Shown in pieces: positions 44,325-56,900 of a stretch of 64,000 nt of DNA (position 1 is its first letter; every line of letters begins with the position of its first letter). The position numbers and the translations under genes were made by a program. Location of the stretch: the NCBI GenBank assembly GCA_013180625.2, contig SNVD02011141.1:132001-196000 (forward strand), in the 5' to 3' direction. This DNA comes from Boswellia sacra. Taxonomy: Eukaryota > Streptophyta > Magnoliopsida > Sapindales > Burseraceae. The notes beneath the pieces are model-generated. The model was not told where the DNA came from, ran no database searches, and worked only from the letters and a program-made list of their open reading frames with translations.

Positions 44325-45312
44325 ATTAGAGTTTAAAGGCCCAGCCTAATATGTTAAAATTGCAATTAGAATTTGGCATATTAAGATTAAAAATAAATAT
44401 TAAAAATAAGATTAAGATTTAGCAATTTTTTCAATATAATAAAGAACAAATAAAAACACAAAAAAAATTAGATGAAATAAAATAAAATAACTAAAGGAAT
44501 GGAAAAGGAAAGGATGAAAACAATTGTAATGGATGCAAAGCCCAGCAATATCTAACCTGGACCTAGCCCAAAACACCCGGGTCGTCGGAGGACCCAAGCT
44601 CCAAATATTGGCATAGAACTGAAACGAGCACAAGACGAGTCCCGCTTCGGCTTTAGAAAAGAAAGGCCTCTCGCGTTCCCAAATTTAATTTGATTTGATT
44701 TGAAGTAGCAATGACGGGTTGAAGCCTTTGACGCTTCGTATCCTGCGCTTCTCGAACTCTCTCTTGCATTGCGATTGCCAGGGTTTATTTTGTTTTCTTA
44801 TCTCAGGTAAATAAATGCTCTCTAACTCTGTCACTGCACGTTGCGCATTGTGATACACCTCTGTTTGTTTCCCAGGAAAGACCGGGAAATTGCAAACAGA
44901 GGATGAATAGAAGGTGAAAGTCCTTGTCTTTCAGATTTTATTTTATTTTTGTCGTAAAAAAGAAACGTGAAGTCATAATACCTCGACTCATGCATGATTT
45001 TTGAATTAATTAATTATCTTGATTTTCTTGGTCGCCGAGGGAGTGGTAAGTCTTAGATTGTCTGTTTAAGCATTTAGATAGATTTTGTTAAAAAATATAT
45101 ATATATATTCAATTTGCTAAGCAGCCAAACATTGCATGACGAAATCTATGTTGTGTTGTTTACACTATTAGATGGTTTTATAGAAGCGTAGTACAAGATT
45201 TAACTTTGTGTGAATTTTGTTGTAGTTGTTTTGCAGATTCGGTTTCATTTAGCTGAAGTTGCATTTACTGATTTGGTTAACAATCGAAAAAGGGGTTTTT
45301 TTTTTATGAGAA
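44325..45312 (+). other. 5' region of the unknown-function gene
   Basis: Unique DNA right of the USP duplication. A probable 5'-UTR intron runs from a donor at 44807 (CAG|GTAAAT) to an acceptor ending at 45236 (TTTTGCAG). A nine-codon upstream frame starts at 45306 and overlaps the main start codon in another frame, ending at 45335. Confidence 0.5.
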
Positions 45313-48300
45313 ATGATGAAATTTGCCAGGATTAAGGCCGAGGTTGATTATAGTGCGAGTGTCAAGAAGGAAGCGGTGTTGGATTTTGCAGATGATGTGA
45401 GGTTGGCCAGGCGATGGAAGAGAAGGCGAATTGGTTTAGAAAATACAAGGCTTAATTCTTTTAGCAAGAAGGCTTCAAAGGAAACCAGGAACATGAATGA
45501 TAAGGCTAATCATGCCCTTGTAGAAGTGGTAACAGCTGATTCGGATTATGAAACTTATTATAATAACATGGCACAGTTTGTTGATATTGATATTGATGAT
45601 TTGCGCTTCGATAATGTTGAGAATGAGGAGGATGATGGTAATGCTACTGATGTTTTTGATCCTGATTATATGATGTTCTTGAACAATTTAAAAGAAGATG
45701 GGATATCATATGTGCTTGAAGTTGCTCTGAGTAATGAGGTGACAATGTTTATTAAGTACGAGGAAGAAAACAGTTCAAATAATGGACTTTACATGGAGAA
45801 TCTGGAAAACTGTAAGAAAGAGAACAGGAAAACTGAAAATGTTCCAAGGAGTCAAATAAAGAGGGAAAAGATTGAGAGCCCCAGAAATATTTTGAGGACT
45901 AATTCTAAGAGAGGAAAGACAGAGAGCATACCAAAGGTTTTTAGCGGTAATTCAAGGCAGAGAAAGGCTGAGAGCGCAATAAAGAGTTCGAGAAGTAGTT
46001 CAAGAGAAGATAGTGAGAGGCCCAGAACTCTGAGGAGTAACTTTAGGAGAAACAACAAGAGCCCAGGTATTTTGCATGAAGCATTGAAGAGAGAAAATGC
46101 TGTGAACCCTGCATGTTTGAGAAATGTTTCAAGGAGGGGAAGCGTGGGACCTCGAAAGAAGTCAAGGGATATTCGGAAAATAGATGAAAAGAGTCATGTG
46201 GTTGACAAGAACATGCTAATAGAAGCTAAAGGTCATGTTTATCGTGCTGCAAATGGTTGTTCAAGCAAAAGAGCAGGCCTTGAGGGTACGCACAAGGACA
46301 ATAATGGGATGAAGTCTTGTTCAGCAGATAAATGTTATCTAGAATTTCTAGAATTTCTAGAAGGTCTGGACAAAGAAGGTTGTGAAATAATTCGTGATAA
46401 GGATGAGAAGAGTACTTCTTCTGAAGTAATTATTTTGGACAAAAATCATCCTTTACTTAGAACTTCTCTTTCATTTGTATCTCCAAAATTATTTGGTCAA
46501 TTTGTATGTATCTTTTCCTTCTGTAGCATTATTTACTTTAAAAGCTTATGTATTATTTTTCAGGAATAATTTTGTATGTTTTCGAATTCTAAATCTTGTT
46601 TTCCTTTGTGCTGTGTGCATTGTTTATGTTAAAAAAAAAAAAGATTGATATAGATGGTGAGGTATGCTCTGAAAGTCCTTATGGAAGCAGGGAATCTCCA
46701 TTCAGGAAGAAACTCATGGAAACACTTCAACAGCCTTTTAAAAATGAAGAGTATGAAGATCTTTGGCGACAGGCATCTTATCGGAGGCCACTACAACGTG
46801 GCTTAGAATTGCGTGGACGGACGGTAGAATTTAGAATTTGTTCTGACGATTCTGTTGGGACATCATATATTGATATACACGAAGGTAAGTTCGTTAAAAT
46901 AATTTCATTTTCTTAGGCTTTTCTGATGCCATTTTTTGGGTATGATTTTTATGATTGACGTCCAGATAATACTGCTTTTTTGCTAATCAGTGATATGACT
47001 TGATGATTCTGATAAAATTACAAATTTTAGGATGAATTCAATATTCATGCGTTATCAATACCCACCGACTCAAACTCAGGGTATGAGGTTTTATTCAGTG
47101 AAACGTGCTCAGAATTTTCAGTTGTAATCTGTTTATAAATATTGTACATGTGTGTATATTTTTTTTGAATTTTTCTTGTTTAATTGGAAGGTATTATATA
47201 TGTAAAGATAGGTCCACGCAAATTGTTTTTGTGCTTTGTCTTGGAAACTAGTGAGTTACAGGGTTTTGTGTCCAAAGGAAACATCAAACAAATGAGGATT
47301 TGCCTCTAGGCGAATACAATTTTTAGTTCAGGGTTTAGTTCCCAAAGGAAATGACATTGAACAAACAAGGATATGCTTCAAGGCGAATACAATTTTTAGT
47401 ACGGCTGAGAACAAGCTGTCATTTCATGTACAACTTATGCGTATTTAATTCCTGCTCAGTTTCTATAACTTCATTTAAAATCCTTTTTAAGTTATTTTTC
47501 CTCCTATGGTATATCAGTTCCATTAAGTTAAAGTGGAATTTTATAGAAGGTTTGTTTCACTGTTCGTTTCCCTATTTTGCAGGTCTTGCAAAAAGGATAG
47601 ATGCAGCCCAACGTGATCCGCATAAGATTTTGAATCTCTTGCGTGGATTTTTCTATTGGCTGAAGGTGTGTGATTTATTCTATTTCACAACTTTAGATTG
47701 ATCTTTTAGTTCACCCATCTGTGTGCTGTGAATGATAGTTCATTACGAGTTAGCCCAACCAAATGGGAATATTTGCTGAACTAATATTAATGGTAAAAAG
47801 ATAATGTGCTTGTTGGTAGTTGTGGTAATCTTGGGTTATACTCCTACTCTCTTTAAAAATAGGTACGGGATTGTACAAACGAAACCTAAAATAGTTTTTA
47901 GTGAGGTCAAGAGGTAAATGCTCCTCGAGGATTACTACCCCATGAAATCAGTGATTTTATTACCTTTTTTAAACTTAATGGTCAATATAAAAGCTTCCAA
48001 GGACACAAATGTGTGAAAGTTTTTTTTATTTATTTATTTTTTAATTCTATGAAACATTATTTTCAACTAAAAAGTGCTTTAATGAAAACTTATTTCAACC
48101 TGAAATCTTACCGTGTCCTGATTGCCTTATGTGTGATGTGCTGGTTACTTGCAAATCGGTCTTAATGCATATCAAACTTGGTGCTTGTTTAAAATACTTT
48201 ATACTGATTTAAATGGGTGTAAAGTTAAATCAAGTTGTGGGGAAAAAAAGAAAAAGATAATGCGCAAACGGTGTGACTGATGGAAATTTTTAGTTTAAGT

Positions 48301-48791
48301 GGAAATATATGGAACTGTTTTTGGTGCCTTAAAGAACATATCAAAGAATACAAAAAGGAATGTTTTGGTTGTTTTTATGGAAATGCTAAGAGTTATTTTA
48401 TATGATGTCAATTATATATGTGGCAGTGGCTAACTTAAAAAGTTCTGTGAGAGTTCAATTGCTAATGTGCAGTCTATGACGCCCCTGATCATGAATGTTC
48501 TTATGATGGTTATAGTTAAATAATTGAATTTTTTATTCTCTTGGATATATGCATGGCAGCTACAATTGGATTATCTAATTCTCAACATGATATCATGATT
48601 AAAGTGTTGCAGTAAATGGATATCTTTATACGTGTGTGCCTGCAGCATATTGTCATTGTTGAATACTGTGAAATGGTTACATTTCCTGATATATAAATTT
48701 GAGTACCGTTGATTTTCAGAACAAACCACAGGAAGATGCTTTTCCGCCTTGGGAGGATGCAGAATGTCTAAGAACTTTGCCGCCATTTTAA
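45313..48791 (+). CDS. Plant protein of unknown function, 528 aa, four coding exons
   Basis: Exons 45313-46503, 46644-46884, 47583-47665 and 48720-48791 join in frame with GT-AG borders. The N-terminal half has a basic cluster (ARRWKRRRIG, about residues 32-41), an acidic stretch, and the block FDPDYMMFLNNLKEDGISYVLEV. The middle is Arg/Ser/Lys-rich and low in complexity, like many nuclear proteins. The C-terminal module, spread over the three small exons, looks most conserved: PFKNEEYEDLWRQASYRRPL, RGLELRGRTVEFR, then HKILNLLRGFFYWLKNKPQE and AFPPWED. I recognise the general style of a plant-specific family but no function. Nuclear localisation is an inference. Reading through the first intron donor would add 21 residues and a stop at 46569, a possible short isoform. 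Confidence 0.8.
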
Positions 48792-49034
48792 CTTGGAGAC
48801 TTGGCCTCTGATCGAGCTTACAACATCCCATAATAGCAAGGCAAAAATATGCGGTGAGAAAATTGGCGTATGATAGTAGACCCAACATGTAAAAATTTTG
48901 GCAACTAACAATGATGAGCGTAGCAAGTAAGCGCTCGCTTGGATTGTGAATCTTTTGCACAAGATATATTTGGAGAAAGCCTAAACATTGGCTTGGGTTG
49001 GGTACACCATTTTGATATGAATTAAATGTATAAT

Positions 49035-50089
49035 TCACTGCAGATCTTGAGGAAGTTCGTTGTTATTAAACATAATGCGTGGCTTCCCCATACTGAAGTT
49101 GAGTACCCTTGCATCCATGTTGTATTTAATTTCTCCATCGTATAGCAGCTTTCTAATATAGTGTTCTAGGTCAGAACCGATCAGCCTGAGTGTGTATTCC
49201 GTCAATGGGGCACCCTGTATTTTGCCAGTTCGATTTTATCAACAAATAGACAGCTATTCAAAAACACAAAACTGACCATGATCATACAACTTAAGAACCT
49301 ATTTTATTAAGTTAGATTTTCTATGATGAACGGTTAGGAAAATAAAAATTGAATGGTTTTGACTTGGTTTGTAAATTTTTGAAACTGAATCAAACTTGGA
49401 ACTCGATTGTTAAATCATAGTCTTAAAGGAGCATTTTTTATTTCCAACCAAACGGTTCTAGCTTGATTTGTTTCAGTTTTAACTTGAACTGTTATCATTT
49501 TAAGTGGGTTGAGCTCGGTTTTTGCCTCTACTGAAGCAGAGCTCTTATGGTACTCTTTTGTCGTCTACAAACTTGGACTCAACTTTGTTGGAACAGATTC
49601 CTTGAATAATGAAAGGCATGATAAGATAATGCATAAAACTATTACCTCATAGTGATCCACAAGCTCCTGGAAGTAAGAGAAGACCTTGTTGCAGCTCTCA
49701 GTGGTCCAGTTAAACTCTTTGGTGGGATCCAAGATAAGGGTGAGCTTGTCCATCTGGGTTTGATCAAACTCCCAGGTCTCAGGATCAATATATGCAGCAT
49801 AAATCCTCACATGTCGTGTGACACTGCACAGCCATTGTCCTCCAAACTCTTTGCTCATGTTTTTGCTTCGCACGTTCGTTTGTGGTTCCACTGGTCTTAA
49901 TGGAGTCTGCTTTCGCTTCATTTTATCTTGTTCTTCTTGTTCCTTCACTTGCTGCTGCGATTCTTTAACTTCAGCTTGCTGTTGAGCTGAAATGGAAAAT
50001 ACCCTTCTCTTTCTCACTTCTCTCTTCCCTCCAATCCATCCCAGCGTCGAGAATTTTGTAGAAACCGTGTGAACAGAAGTTGCTGCCAT
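49035..50089 (-). CDS. ndhM: NAD(P)H dehydrogenase-like complex subunit M, chloroplastic, 207 aa
   Basis: Two exons (49646-50089 and 49035-49214) join in phase 0 at [13 protein letters not shown]. The first 45 or so residues are Ser/Thr/Arg-rich with few acids and end near [10 protein letters not shown], a typical chloroplast transit peptide; the cleavage point is inferred. A Gln/Glu/Lys-rich linker is followed by the NdhM core: [58 protein letters not shown] and [15 protein letters not shown]. NdhM is a nuclear-encoded subunit of the stroma-exposed subcomplex A of the thylakoid NDH complex, which works in cyclic electron flow around photosystem I. The gene is convergent with the unknown-function gene; their stop codons are about 240 bp apart. 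Confidence 0.95.
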
Positions 50090-50908
50090 GTTTTACGTGC
50101 TGTAATGGATTTGTAGTTTAGCTTGGAAATAGCTAGTTCACTTGAGGTTTTGTTAAGTCAGCGAGGCCAGCAAAATTGGATCCATTTAGTGTGGATAAGA
50201 TTATTTTGATGGAATGTAGTGAGACCGCGAGTTTGTGGTGAGCATAAAAGGAAAAATTGCTGCCGTTAAATGGACTCGTGCGTTGTCGTCTAGTATAATT
50301 TTACTTCGAACATCAACTTTAAAAAGGTTTCTTTTTGTAGGACCAATTGGTGTAATTTATACATTTTGAGGAAGTCCTAGTTCCCAGATCATGTGTCTTT
50401 ATTCGATTGAAAGTTTTGCTTTTTGGATTCTTGTGGTAAAAAAAATACGGGGTTTATGATTTTCTTTGGTTTGAATGAGCAATCATCACTTCAATAGCAT
50501 ATTTAAATTACAATACAATAAAGAGGAAGATAAACTGAGGAATGGCACAACTCCATAATAAAAAATTCCAGCGAGGGTTGAGAAAAACACAAAACACAAC
50601 TCGTCCAAATAATCCAACTGCTTTTGTATCATTTCATTTCTAAATTCTTGTAAATTTGTAATATTGACGTATACAGTAGACAGATGAAACTCCTATCAAA
50701 ATAAAAATAAAACTAACCAAAAAAAAAAAAAGGAAAAATGGGGCAAGGGGGATCCCCTCTACATGCAAATTAGAATTCAAAATCATTCTGCATAGCACAA
50801 AAAAGAGGATATAACACCTACTTTCTTTGCCTAATCCACTAACAGAGAGAAAATTTACTCCTACCATACTTGCACGGGAGGTTACACTGTACATGATTAA
50901 CAATGTTG
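50090..50908. other. Intergenic between ndhM 5' end and the CCCH gene 3' end
   Basis: About 820 bp holding the ndhM promoter and probably the 3'-UTR of the CCCH zinc-finger gene, both on the minus strand. No other gene is seen. Confidence 0.5.
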
Positions 50909-53900
50909 TCAGACCATATTCATTATACGAATCGGTTTGATCAGCTCATCAAGATCATCAAATTGTAATTCTGCTGCATCACTATCATCAAAGGTCATTT
51001 GCTCATTTATCACATCATTAATTTCTCCAGCTTCTTCATCAATAGCAGCAAGGCTAATATAATCTGCAAATTTTCCTTCAACAAAAATATCAACATTATC
51101 TTGCGTTGAGTGCCCTCGAGACATCATTATTCGAGGCTCAGAGTCCTCAATATTCATAGAACCAAAGTAACGCCCTCGAGTGTTTTTCTGTTCCCTTGAT
51201 AGTCTAATTTTCTTCCCCTTGCTTCGGCTTTTTGGGTGGTGAAGCTTGCATTTTGATCCCAGAGGACAGGAGCCTGTTGCTTCGAAAATAGGGCAGACAT
51301 AGCTGTGCTTCTTCCGACACTGAGAGAAGAGATACATTCCATTTACATATTCCAAATTAGGATGAAGTTGTGTGCATTTGCATAGAAAGAGAGTTGTGAC
51401 AAGAACGCATCAAGACAAGGTGTGAAAATATAAATCATTAAACAGTGCTCTGTTCCTTTATCAAGATTAGCAAGCTCAAAAAATTAGTGTAGATTGTGTC
51501 ATCCAACAAGGCAAGCATAAATCGTGCCAGCCTGTTTATCTCTTCTTAGTTTCAAAGTTACATTGAAGCTAAAACCACAGATTGAAGGCTTCTTTGTCCT
51601 TCTAGAGAGGCATGGACTATGGAGTCTGGGAGTTTCAAGTCCCTACTCCATGCAAAAATAAATAAATAAATAAAATTTTTATTTTTATTTTTATTTTTTA
51701 AAGTATTGTCTTGCTATACTTGTCCTTGCAAAGGAGAAAGACTGAAACTAAATTCAAGCGTGACAAAGAACTGTTTGATGGGACAAGAAAGTTTCAGATA
51801 AAGCCTATAAAATAGTCTCTTTCATATGAATACCCTACCTCATTCCCATCAGCACAATAGCCCTTGAGAAATCCTTCGCAAGTAGAGGCTTTTGGATTAA
51901 CATGTACATGTCTGTAAGGACAATCCTTGTTGGAGCATAAACCTAACAGTGGAGTTGTCAGATTCTGTTTAATATAAATAGATTAAATAAAAGCATAACA
52001 TATCAAAATAAAACACCTTGCAAGAAATAAGAACAATCTGGCATTCTTTCTGGAATGACCTGCATGAAAAATAAATGACAAGGTTAAATGTCGACAAAAT
52101 ATTTAAACATCTGCCGTCCCTTGGTGAACACCACTTGAAGTTATCATCCATATTTGTATAAACCTTATGAGTCAATTTGCAGTTTGAATTGGCACATAAA
52201 CCATTCAGAAACTTTGTGCAGACTGCAATTTTGGAGGGATCATGAATATATGGACATTTTCCATCATCCTTATTACATTTCCCAAATCTTGTAAAAAACT
52301 GACAGTACTTCCGCTTTCTAGCTAATCTCAATCTGGCAGTATGCAAGCTCCATCGTACTTTCTCACTTGCCAAAACACGAGTTCGTTTCTTTGGATCTCT
52401 AATAAGCTGGTTCCCATTGCCAATTCGAACATATCTGCAAAAATTGGAATCCATTTATACACAATTACTTAGAATGCAGCAAATAAGAATTTCTTCAACC
52501 ATTTACAAGCATGTTTGTCAACACCATCAACATAGGTAAAAATTTGCCAGCATTAACTGCAGAAAATTCCTTAACCAAGTAAAAGAAAAAATAAACTACC
52601 AATTTATGGGACTAATAAGGATACATAAACATACTCATCAGTGCCAATTACTAATCTCCTTGGAATATAAGATTTCTTGGCATTCTTTTCCAACTTGAGA
52701 GCAGCAGAGCATGATGATTCATCATCTACACAAAAAATATGTGAGTCACAGTAAAGAGAAAAAAAACCTGTCAACCCAATGAAATTGCAAGATAGCATGA
52801 CAAGATAAAGAAAAACCTAAGTATGCAACCATAAATCACCATTGACAGTTTCCTTAAGAATAACTGATGGAAATCCCACTAGAAGAACTTTGTAACAAGC
52901 ATTTTCTCCCTTATTGGTCAACAATTAACATAAAGTTTGAACACGAGATTTTGATATCAAATAGTAACAAACAACATCAGACTTAGCATGTGCTTCCTAC
53001 CTTGAAAGCCATGCTTATGGAAAAAGACAACACCAACAAGGACCCACAAAATAACTTAAAACCTCACTACTACGTTCCGTGAAAATGATATATTAAAATG
53101 TTTTGTCATCACTAGATACAGAATAAGATTAATCCAATTTTCTACAGAACCTGACAAAATCACCAACCACCTTTTACAGTGTAAGACTAAATGATATTCA
53201 TCTCCGTCCTCATCAGAGACATTCAAGCAAAAACAAAATGTTCACACAGTGCTTGATGTGTATAACACTTGAATTTCTTAATGATTAAACTTCCATCTCA
53301 CTATCTCAGAAAAACACTACACTAAAGATTAACCTACCCATGCTACAAATAGGTTCAGAATAATTAGATGGTAGGCTATGAACTGTTTTGGAATCTGAAC
53401 TTTAGCCTCTAATTATTTAATAACATCCTATTCCATGTAAAGAAAGCAAGAACCATATAATTGGCATAATTGAACTGTACAAAACAGAACAATCAAGAAA
53501 TTTAAGCACAGCATGGTAACGTCCAAAGTCCCAAAAAATCATACTCTTCACGTTCCATTAAAGCTTCTTTAGGCACTTAGAGAAATTAAAGGGAAAAAAT
53601 TTCAATTGGGTAACACCTGATATCCTCTGAAGAGTCCTTCTTGAAGCATCCATTTTGTAGCGAACTGAACCAATGCGAAATATTCGTTCTCCTGCAAAAG
53701 CATTAAAAACTTCAAAGTCATTGGATCACAATTTTACAGACTATAATCAACTAAGGCATCCTTATATAAAAAGACATGGAAGTTTGCGTCAAATGTGTTA
53801 CAACAATCACATCAGAAGCATGTCAATAAGCAAAAAGTGTGAACGCATCTGGCAGACCAAAATAAACGGTGGTATACATTGTTGCAGATGTATGATATTT

Positions 53901-56900
53901 AACAACTTACGGGAAGAATGACTCCTGTTCTTTGTCTCAGAAGAAAATGATGCAGCACTATTTTGCTCTATCTTCTTCCGCCCAACTGCAGCAACTGCCA
54001 ATGTAGCTTCCTATATTGAACAATAATAAATAATACTTATTTAAGCAAATTTTAAATGCAAGAAGATAATTATTAGACTTACAAAGGTTCCAGCAAATTT
54101 TTAAGAACGAAAAAACAGTCTGCCATTGTACACATGCAGTCTAACCTCATTAGCTTTCTTTGAGCGCTTCTCTATGGACTTGGACCATTTCAGATTAGAT
54201 CCGCCAACACTTAACACCTTAGATTTCCAAAGTGAAAATCCACGGCTTGACTTTGTATAAACTGCATCTCTCTTTCTCATCTGCAACAATTTCCTACTGG
54301 AAGAACGAAGATATTGTTTGCTTAGACATTAAATACAACTTTCATAGAGCTGAATGAAGCAGCAAAATCAGAACCCAGTCACATGCTAACATACCCGATT
54401 GCAGATAAGGAGCTTTTATCGGACATAGAAACTGAATTTTGCACAAAACATCTCCAATATGCTGTTCTTTTCCAAGGAAACAGGCAAGGCAAGACCTTGT
54501 GATGATATGAGCAACAATCATCATCTTTTGATGACTGCATACTCTTCAGCGTCCATACCAAGGAGAATCTTGAAGGTTGACGGATCTTTGTTAAAACTGC
54601 AAATGAACAAACTAAAAAATAAACTATCTAAATTTGCAATCACCAATATATCATGACACATGGCAAAAACTTGTGACTCAACTAGCGCTTATAGTAATAT
54701 ACGCATTTCTGAAAATAAGATTTCCAATATTAATAAAAGCAGGCAGTCATCAGCACAACTACTTAATTAATCACAAAAACAACTTCAATAAAACACTGCT
54801 AGTTAATTTAAAAATTTAATTCATCAAGCCCTCTTATTAGTAAGGAGAAAAAGGATAAATGAAAAATTACACTTAATTGCAAATACAAATAAAACAAAAA
54901 CAATTACCAAATAAGAGAAATGGGCAATATTTGAAATATTTCTGTGCAAAGTGGCAAGATTGAAGTACATGATAAACCAGCAGAAAAACCTCAAGGCCAA
55001 GTAAGCGATATTCACCATAAGTCATGGAATCAGATATGAAGAGACCATGCGTACAAAGATTTATATTGCTTGCAAAAAAAAGGTCGCCTACATTGAATGT
55101 TTTCGACTGAACAGAAAATGTTCAATACGATATTTCTCTTTCTATTATCAATTTGTCCATTTTTTATGTCTGATAAGACACAATTAAAACAAAAAACGTT
55201 GTTCATAAAAAAGGTGCTTCCAGTATAATTGATTCTGCCGGAAGTAATTTCTTCAAAAAGGTTTCTTATCAAAGAAATTTTTAAAAAATAAAATATAATA
55301 AAAAAGGGAGGTGGAGATCTTTACACTGACCTTTGTAAGATCTCTTACAAAAACTTCTGCTGAAGATGTCCTTTGGAGCCTTTTTTTCCTCCGAAATTGA
55401 AGTTCCATCAGGCAATGCAACTGTCTGATTTACTTGACTTCCCAGTGAAGTCCTTATTAGCTGATTTTTACGTCTCTTATAGTACCCATCTGAGGCAACA
55501 CCTTGTGTCATATCAGTAGCACTTTGAAAAGACTGACTTGAAGCTGCTACCAACTGATTTGATTTTCGCTTCACATATGTTATTCTCTTCACATTTGAAG
55601 TAACCAAAGTCCCATTGTTCATCTCAACACGGCCTTCCAAACAATTGACTGAACCAGTTTGATTTACAGCACTTTCGGAAATCTTCAAGGCATCATTAGA
55701 AGTATTCAGCACATCATTACTTTCCATAATTTTCTGAGGATCTGATGTAGATTCAGAACAACCATTAGAAAGAGGCTCAGACAATGGGGAAGATGTACAA
55801 TCCCCTGACAAATTGGTAGTGCGGTTTGGAACCTTGGCAACAGTAGGCAAAGGGGGTGTTCTAGGCCTCTCAAAAGGAGCATTCGCCCCTCCCGTACGCA
55901 GTAAATTTGGCGGATCAATTACATCAGCTCTATTGTCAGATCCTGTAGTCTTCTTCAATTCAACTACTTCCGAAGAATCCAACCCATAAATTGATGAAGT
56001 CATACCATGAGAAACTTGGGGAAGAGCAGCAAATGGAGCAGGTTTTCTAACAAGACTGTTACCTTTACGAATGTAGGACATACTCTGAGACTTAGCAACT
56101 TTTCCCGGCAACTGACTTTGCAGAGGAACAGCATGCGATAAAGATTTGTTTCCAGGCATAGAAGAAGCAGATGAACTTTCTATACGATGCCATGTTCGGG
56201 GCTTCCTGATACGGGTTGGAGATGGTGTATTCCTTTTAGCAGTAAAAACAAAAGATGAACGGCTTGAATGATTCCTAGAAGCAGCAAGATTCAATTGGTT
56301 CTTCTTCCCATAAGTTTCTCCACTTTTGGGATTTAAATTGGGAGCAGAAACTTTGACATTCTGGGATGGTAATGGTACTGTTCTCCCACCAACTAAGTTA
56401 GCACTTTCTAGCATATAGTCTGACTTTAAATTATTCTTGACATATTTCCCATTTGGCCTTTTTTCATCGCTGGTAGTCTTTTCGTTGGAAGTTTGGTTGG
56501 TTGATGCTTGGCAATTTAATGACTGCAAAACAGGAACAACAGACAAGATTCCTGGAGAACTCATATCAGATAATGCCTCAAATTCCATGATTTCATCATT
56601 GGAGTTAGTAGTAGAAACTCCACTATCAACAATCGAAGAAGGCAAATCATTCTTTTCAAAATGACAACCATCAGATTCAACATCTGTGTCAGGCAACCTT
56701 TGAATTACATCCAGAGAATGATGTTCAGAAGGACTTTTAAATTGAGTGGTCTCAGTGCACATCATCGCTTGCTCTTGCAAAGCAATGGCATCCCTCTTTT
56801 CTGCCTCACTGCTTTCCATACTCATTATTTCATCTATATGGTTATTTCCATCCGTAACTGGAGTTACATCATTTACTATCTGCTCACTTCTAAATCCTGT

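Noticed and set aside
49652..49900. 82-codon plus-strand open frame
   Set aside because: It is antisense to ndhM exon 1, which has clear family motifs.
52604..52798. 64-codon open frame containing a CCCH-gene exon
   Set aside because: Only 52635-52725 is exon; the rest is intron read through.
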